From: Volvariella volvacea V23
Lineage: Eukaryota > Basidiomycota > Agaricomycetes > Agaricales > Pluteaceae
DNA length: 64,000 nucleotides
NCBI GenBank assembly: GCA_000349905.1
Contig: KB722741.1
Span: forward strand, 327,587-391,586
Direction: 5' to 3'
Under the pieces are notes generated by a model. That model was not told the origin of the DNA. It did not search any database and saw nothing but the letters and a program-made list of their open reading frames with translations. How positions within the stretch are numbered: position 1 is the stretch's first letter; each line of letters opens with the position of its first letter. The position numbers were made by a program, and so were the translations under genes. Positions 58,439 through 64,000 of this stretch are shown here, piece by piece.

Positions 58439-60532
58439 TCACCACCTCGTAGGTTGTGCAGCACCAGGTGTCGTCCCAGTATGGCTATTCGGCTGAACAG
58501 TGCCATTAACAGCGGTGGCGGTGGCGGCGACAGCTACCCCACTGGTCGCCTTTGACGTCAAACTAGGCTCGACATACGGGTACGAAAGCGGCAGCACAAA
58601 CGACCCTGCCGATCCCGGTGCTGATGATGGTGGCGACGATACCTCCAATGACGATTCCTGCGTGGACCCAGTGGTGCCATATGCATACTGCTGTTGGTGC
58701 TGCTGCGGTGTCAAAGGGTAGGGAAGAGGAGGGACAAACGAGGGCAGGGTTGTGCCATTTGCGGTTGGACCGGTGGGGTAGACGGGTGGGAACGTCGCTG
58801 AACGATAGTGACCGTACCCCGCCGCGGCAGCAGCAGCCGCTGCGTAAAAGTAGGTCGAAGCAGACGAGTGATAAGCTGGTGGTGCCGCAAAGTACTGCTG
58901 GGAATATGCGGCTGCTGTGGGGCTTGTCGCCGCCACCGCAGTATAGGGAAAGGCAAACACCTGGCTCGAGTTTGAGATGGACGATTTGTTCCTGTGGTGC
59001 TGGTGGAGACGGGGAGGGAGAGAAGAGGTAGTCGTTGGAGTTGTGGCGTTGAGGGCACCGGTGGCGGCGGAGGCAGTAGAGCGCGGTTCTGATCGAGGAT
59101 CGATTGAACCGAAGGAGGACGATGACGACGATTGTTGCAGCAAAGAGGAACCATCAATCCAACCATCACTATAAGGTGACTTAGGCGAGGGGGATGATGA
59201 TTGACTCGAGGTTGATCGATCCAAGTCCATTGATTCCTTCCTCGCGCTGACATTCAATGTCGAATTTGGGCCCACTCTATTGACACTGTTTGATGCAAGC
59301 GAATCAGTCCGTCGCCGCGTCAGTGCCAGGAATAGATCTCGCGTGCGCTGGGATTTGGATTCCCTCGTGTTGGCTTCTGTGGCTTCGTTCACTCCTATCC
59401 AGCCCTCGTCGTCCTCTACTGGTGGGCTTGCACACAGCACGGACTCTCGGTCACCACCGTCCTCAGAAACTGTCGTTCTGGACCTGGAGGCGCCCAAGTC
59501 GTGCATAGCGGGGCTGGGGCTTGGAGTGTGGCTCTTCATGGTTAGCACATTCTCCTCAGATCTGGCGGACCGAATGCTGTCCACGAAAGCTCGGGTCTGT
59601 GACCTGTTGCGCTTTCTCTCATAGAGGAACTGAGGGAGGAGGGCCGATGAAGGCCGGGGCGTCCCCTTCTCCGTGACCTCGGTATAAAACCCTTGATCGT
59701 CCTTCTTGATTTGGACATCAGGGATAGGCGGCACATCGAGGGAGGGAAAGGAGTGAGCAATCGGAGGGGAGAGAGGACTCGAAGACCAAGACGGATGACG
59801 AGCAGCAGCAGCAGCAGAGCCTCGTCTCTTTGTGAGTGGCGATGACGGCACGAACTCCGACGCAGAGACGTTCAGCGGCTTGCTGGGAGATACGACGGTC
59901 GGTGCAGATCCCGACTGATGAGAGGGCCCTGCGGTGATGTCATTATTAAGGGAAGGGAAGGAGGCCGCCAAACCAGCGGTCGCTGGCTTTGGCGAGTTTT
60001 GCCGCCTCAAAGCATCTAGCCGTTCTCTGATTCGCAGCATCCGCTGCAGGTGCAGACCCCCAGTCAGCTCCGCCACCAATTCTACCCACCTCTCCCGAAG
60101 GGTGGCAGCGGCCTCTTCTGGCTCCACAACGTCGAGCTTGAGGCTTGGACGCTGGACTTGCTCCTCGAAAGATTCCATCTTGAGGTCGTCTGTAAAATAG
60201 AAACCCACATCTGATTCGTATGGGCGGACCACTCCGCCAGTGGACCGCACGCCCTCCAGTTCTGGGTTCAAGTTTACGTCTTCATCACGACCATCATCAT
60301 CAACCCTACCCCCAGCAGCCACCTCCTCATGGGCGACCTTGGAAACCAATAAGGCGTCGTGATAAAACGGAGGTCGGACCACCTTACGCTTCCGCCACTC
60401 TTTCTCAATCTTGAACGGAGCTACAAAAGACCAGTTTACAGAAGCAAAATGGATACGCCACCATTGCGGATCGACGACCTGCCAATCATCCTCGTCGTCG
60501 AGCTGAATGGGTTCGGCCTCGGTAGCGCTCAT
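58439..60532 (-). CDS. Protein of unknown function, 697 residues, single exon
   Basis: An uninterrupted frame starts at the ATG at 60532. The N-terminal 180 residues look ordered: IQLDDEDDWQVVDPQWWRIH, FKIEKEWRKRKVVRPPFYHD, YESDVGFYFTDDLKMESFEE and LRERWVELVAELTGGLHLQR, ending in a basic helix (MLRIRERLDALRRQ). The remaining 500 residues are Ser/Pro/Thr-rich and disordered, with Ala runs (coded near 58815-58850) and Tyr/Gln-rich patches. I recognise no domain. The ordered Trp-rich start may bind a partner, but nothing in the sequence says which. The neighbouring unknown gene lies on the same strand about 450 bases upstream (to the right). Confidence 0.7.
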   Translation of the reverse strand: MSATEAEPIQLDDEDDWQVVDPQWWRIHFASVNWSFVAPFKIEKEWRKRKVVRPPFYHDALLVSKVAHEEVAAGGRVDDDGRDEDVNLNPELEGVRSTGGVVRPYESDVGFYFTDDLKMESFEEQVQRPSLKLDVVEPEEAAATLRERWVELVAELTGGLHLQRMLRIRERLDALRRQNSPKPATAGLAASFPSLNNDITAGPSHQSGSAPTVVSPSKPLNVSASEFVPSSPLTKRRGSAAAAARHPSWSSSPLSPPIAHSFPSLDVPPIPDVQIKKDDQGFYTEVTEKGTPRPSSALLPQFLYERKRNRSQTRAFVDSIRSARSEENVLTMKSHTPSPSPAMHDLGASRSRTTVSEDGGDRESVLCASPPVEDDEGWIGVNEATEANTRESKSQRTRDLFLALTRRRTDSLASNSVNRVGPNSTLNVSARKESMDLDRSTSSQSSSPSPKSPYSDGWIDGSSLLQQSSSSSSFGSIDPRSEPRSTASAATGALNATTPTTTSSLPPRLHQHHRNKSSISNSSQVFAFPYTAVAATSPTAAAYSQQYFAAPPAYHSSASTYFYAAAAAAAAGYGHYRSATFPPVYPTGPTANGTTLPSFVPPLPYPLTPQQHQQQYAYGTTGSTQESSLEVSSPPSSAPGSAGSFVLPLSYPYVEPSLTSKATSGVAVAATATAVNGTVQPNSHTGTTPGAAQPTRW

Positions 60533-60981
60533 GAAACGTGCTGCTCAGCACTGACGGGGGATGTTCTCTTCCTTGAGAAAGGCGCAGAAAAAGAGAGAAG
60601 ATTTGTCAGTTTGTCGAGGTCACGGTGAGTTGGCCAATGTTTGGAAAGCAATGGGGACAAAGAAAGGCAGTCGAGAGCCACACCTCAAAGAAATATGATT
60701 GGGGAAAGCTCCAGACGGGCTGGCAAAGACAAAGGGCGCTGGCACGGAGATGGTGGTGGACTAAAGACAAGGTGGGGAAGGATTATCAGGATTTGAATCT
60801 AACAACATGTGTTTGAGCAGTTCCCTGCTCAGAGTGAACAAGAATGGTCAAATCACTTGCACGTTTCTCAGTGTTATTCTATTGTGTCACGCCTCCTTGT
60901 CACACGGCCCTGAAATACACCAATTCTCGTAATTTGTCATCACAATCATGTCTTTACATCTCGTAAATTCGTACAGTACTT
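60533..60981. other. Intergenic
   Basis: About 450 bases between two minus-strand unknown genes, holding the promoter of the left gene and the 3' end of the right one. No gene seen. Confidence 0.5.
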
Positions 60982-62005
60982 CTATGAATGCCTTACCATC
61001 GACACCGACGCGAGACTGCTGGCAAGCTCGTCGTGCAGCGTGATCCAGCCGCCATTCACATAGTCAGGTGGGAAATCCCAACGAGGCAAAGGGGGCCTAC
61101 GGGGCAAAGGAGCATTGCCCCGAAGTGGTCGTGTGCCCTTCTTTGGCGAGGCCACACGAGGTTTCTTGGGTGGCACAGGCCTCGGGGAGGGTGATGCCTT
61201 TGTGGCCTCGTGTCTTGGAACCCCTCCAGCAGGCGACGCCACCTGTTGCGAACTCGAACTTTGTGGCTCCTGCTGTCGCTGCAATTGTTCAGCCCCAGGA
61301 CGTATAGTTGGTGAGTCATCGTCCTCTGCACTGTCCTGGTTCTCCACCGTCTTAGCTCGCTCCTGAGAGCGTTCGCCATCCTTGCCTTTGGTAGCTTGCC
61401 CACTATGCTTCTTTGGAGGGCGTGGTCGACGCGCTGGCAATAGAAGTGACCGACGAGCTGCTTCCGAGGCAGTGAGAGTAGGCTTCTTGAGCACTGCTGC
61501 GCCCATCCTCGGCTCTTGCGCTTTAATTGTTCTTTCTTCTTCTCCACCTGCCGATCTACGGCGGCTATGTGCCTCCCGGGCCATGTTCACCAGTGTTTTG
61601 AAATCGAAATCGCGCAGGTCTCGGACAAGACCCGTCTTCGAAGGCGATGGCGGCAAAATTTTCTTTATGACATCGGGCAGGGGATGATTCTTTGCCTGAA
61701 CACATGATGAGATGATGTCCGGGTTCAGAGGTGAAAGGACTATGTATGCCACTTACTGGAGACGGACGGGCCGGGGACGCGTTCAAAAGCGACAGTGCCT
61801 TTGACGAATTGGACAAAGTCGACGTGGACGTGGAGGGCTTCCGAATGGGGGATGGAGCTGAAGGAAGCCCCGGTACGAAGTCGATATTGGAGAGGGAGAT
61901 ATCTCCATAGGCGGTGATCGTAAAGTCGTCATCGTCCCCGTCGAACAACGGGGACTTTTCGCTGAACGCTAAGGAAGGTATCGGAGTTGGTATTCTGTTA
62001 GTCAT
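60982..62005 (-). CDS. Basic, Pro-rich protein of unknown function
   Basis: Two exons (62005-61757 and 61695-60982) give 320 residues. The protein starts MTNRIPTPIPSLAFSEKSPL, with an acidic patch (FDGDDDDFTITAYGDISLSN). The intron (GTAAGT...TTCAG, 61 nt) joins ARPSPSP to AKNHPLPDVIKKILPPSPS. A short helix-like block LVRDLRDFDFKTLVNMAREA follows, then Lys/Arg/Pro-rich disorder (LLPARRPRPPKKHSGQATKG) and a C-terminus PRWDFPPDYVNGGWITLHDE. The basic character suggests a nuclear or nucleic-acid-associated protein, but no known domain is seen. A TATATA element 90 bases upstream supports this start. Confidence 0.65.
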
Positions 62006-62094
62006 TGATAAGATTTGATCTCTGAGTTCTGCGGGATGGTGAGTGAGAGAGAAGGTTAAGGTAGCGGAAGAGGCAAAGGCAGAAATGCCACGGG

Positions 62095-62100
62095 CTATAT
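62095..62100 (-). promoter_or_regulatory. Probable TATA box of the unknown gene at 60982-62005
   Basis: Read on the minus strand, TATATA lies 90 bases before the ATG at 62005, following GGGCGA. Confidence 0.4.
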
Positions 62101-64000
62101 ATCGCCCAGGCGTTCTTTCGCCGTGCCACTGGTTTCGCGTGATCGGGGAGGGGACAAAGAGACAATGGAACTTGAAATGGGACAGCCGGCGAACGCCCAG
62201 AATGCCACTGGCCTGCCTCGACGGAAGCAAATCGCGGGCTGCCTTCTTTGGCTCGCTTTGGCCACCGCGACTCACCAATTTCCAGCTGCCACCTACAAAG
62301 CGGTCAGTTCCAATGCGCTTCAAGCTTGGTGTTGCGCCCAACGCCGTCGCGATGTCTTCGGTCGCATTCGCTGTCGTGTGCTCGGGTCAGAATCTTATTT
62401 CCGGTCTCACTTGAGTCTGCAAAATCCCTGCATCGAATACCGACTGCTGCATTCACATGATTCTTTGTAGCGGATCACCCTTGCCCTGCCTCGGAGTCCT
62501 CTGACGGGAAGGGTCTGCAAGTGGCACACTATGCAAGAGGCCAGTAGATGTGATGGCTTAACCTGTAGGTCGTACTCTTCTCTTCGGTCACCATCTACAC
62601 TAGCCTACCGAAGTCATCCCAAGGCCGCGACCTCATCCAAGTATGACTACCCACTCGACTATTATTAGGCCACCGTATTTGCTAATGGCTATACGTCGGT
62701 GGCAAGGCACCGAGGTAAAGTTCCCGAGCCAGCAATGTCATCAAGCTGGCCATCTCGCAGACCTTGACGGTCCACTGTGCCACATACCAATTTTGTCACG
62801 ACCAACGCCCTTTCTCCGTACTTGTCATTCACGAGCAAATCCTTCTCATTGCTTGGTATTTTGGTGCTTATATGCGCCATGGAATTTGCGTCCACTCACA
62901 CAGATGCCCCGCTAGTAGCAAAAGCGCCTAATAATTGACGCATCATAGTACGTCTGAGTCACCAGGAGTCACTGAAGTCGGGGAGTAAACATATACGGCA
63001 AGCCATCCAGCCTCACGAAGGACAATGAAATGGGAAAACCAAACTGATTGGGTAATAGTATTACCGCCATCAGAGGTCCGATACCCTCGCGGCGATAATT
63101 CCATTAGGAAGGTAGTGTATCCCTCGGCACATATTGCGATTTGGCACTTCGCTGATTAGAAGATCCTAGCAGAAGGTGCGTCAATTATTCATGACCGAGA
63201 ACATATCTATATATTTGTCTTGTAACGATTCTATTCTAAAGTAAGGACTACAATGCAAACTCGTCTAGAGGTTGAGATTGCATCTCAAGGCCAAGAGGCC
63301 GCCCTGTTACGAATTCAGTTCTATTTCTAGAGTCCACAACCCAAGAGCTTACGAACCTGTTTCCGATACAGCACACTGGCTATTGTGAGCTGTTCATGTG
63401 TCTGATTAACACCCCACCAACCATAGGAACCGCCGTAGAAGGCTCATCAAGAGTTGCCACCTACTCCGAGGACGCTTAGTGGGCTGCATGCCACTTGAAT
63501 TGCGATAAGCATTAAATCTGAAAACTAAGGTGCGAGATGACCTAAAGCCAACTAAGCCTGTGATTGAGCCAAGCTCGATGCCTAGGATGCCTGCCAATAG
63601 CGCAACAGCCTGGTTACTGGTCTATGTGCGCATTGGCTGTGATGAACAGCATGCTTTGCTTAGCCCCGCCGACCGGGCGGAGTTACAGCACTGGTGACTT
63701 CCAGTATCGCAACTACCTTGAGGACCTACAGCGAACGCCGAAGCAAGGAGAGGAAGAGCAAGGGTGAAGGAGGCAGTACGAGTGAACCTTCCTCGAATAG
63801 GTTGGTCGGTTGCTCGCGAATCTGTGTGGGCTCACTTCAATTTTGTCCCACTTGGGTCCCACCATCTTGTCGAGCGTTGAGTCCGACCTGTCGCTCTGCA
63901 ATGAAATCTTGTGTTCTGGAGCCCAGTTATTGACGCCTTGGAATGCAAGTCCTCATGCCATCCACCTTGTCTACTCTTGTCGATGTCAGCTTCAACGTCC
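62101..64000. other. Right-hand end, no gene supported
   Basis: About 1.9 kb with frames up to 123 codons but no recognisable domain, tRNA fold or repeat. The overlapping frames at 62043-62470 are antisense to, or upstream of, the unknown gene and look non-coding. Confidence 0.45.

Noticed and set aside
1..64000. CRISPR arrays, prokaryotic operons or complete transposons
   Set aside because: No regularly spaced repeats, no ribosome-binding-site-led operons, and no transposase, integrase or reverse transcriptase motif was seen in any frame.

Overview
The window looks like nuclear DNA of a filamentous basidiomycete, most likely an Agaricomycete. Genes are dense and lie on both strands. Many are split by short introns (roughly 41-60 nt is common) with GT...AG ends. 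The protein families fit: BTB/POZ, F-box/LRR and NACHT proteins of the expanded agaricomycete type, a GH30 secreted glycanase, a multi-exon fungal membrane protein, and core eukaryotic genes (ELP1, EFG1, YAR1, glucosidase II alpha). All gene models were spliced by hand from reading frame, GT/AG sites and family resemblance; exon sums were checked to be divisible by three wherever a complete model is given. No database search was run.

Layout. 1-616: 5' part of a BTB gene running off the left edge (-). 1961-6224: a DH-BAR-SH3 Rho GEF (-). 6225-10126: about 3.9 kb with no gene I can support. 10127-10804: YAR1-like ankyrin protein (-). 11258-11620: a weak candidate gene. 13128-16201: 14-exon polytopic membrane protein (+). 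16849-18857: secreted GH30 glycanase (+). 19985-20644: broken F-box gene (-). 21159-22646: intact F-box gene (-). 23002-23619: CHY zinc finger protein (+). 25589-28244: F-BAR/SH3 cytokinesis protein (-). 29042-29876: EFG1 (-), divergent from ELP1 at 30136-35300 (+). 35514-36525: proline-iminopeptidase-type hydrolase (+). 36681-37714: second broken F-box gene, a paralog of the first. 37888-37959: tRNA-Thr(UGU). 38158-42642: 1398-residue coiled-coil/low-complexity protein (-). 43273-44498: unknown protein (-). 45844-46501: LYR-type mitochondrial protein (-), divergent from an RS-domain protein at 46833-48110 (+). 48512-50513: saccharopine-dehydrogenase-like oxidoreductase interrupted by a 100-N assembly gap. 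51365-53587: remnants of a NACHT gene and an LRR/F-box gene. 54034-57389: glucosidase II alpha (+). 58439-60532 and 60982-62005: two unrecognised proteins (-). 62006-64000: no gene seen.

How the genes fit together. No biosynthetic or defence cluster is visible. There are loose themes: polarity and septation (the Rho GEF and the F-BAR/SH3 protein), ribosome and translation functions (YAR1, EFG1, ELP1, tRNA-Thr), and fast-evolving receptor-like or adaptor families (BTB, F-box, NACHT), several of them broken. Two head-to-head pairs (EFG1/ELP1; LYR/RS protein) share intergenic regions of about 260 and 330 bp. I did not find a convincing undescribed system. The most useful observations are the paired F-box pseudogenes, the NACHT gene stopped at a conserved Cys codon, and stop-free introns that would silently add residues to naive translations.
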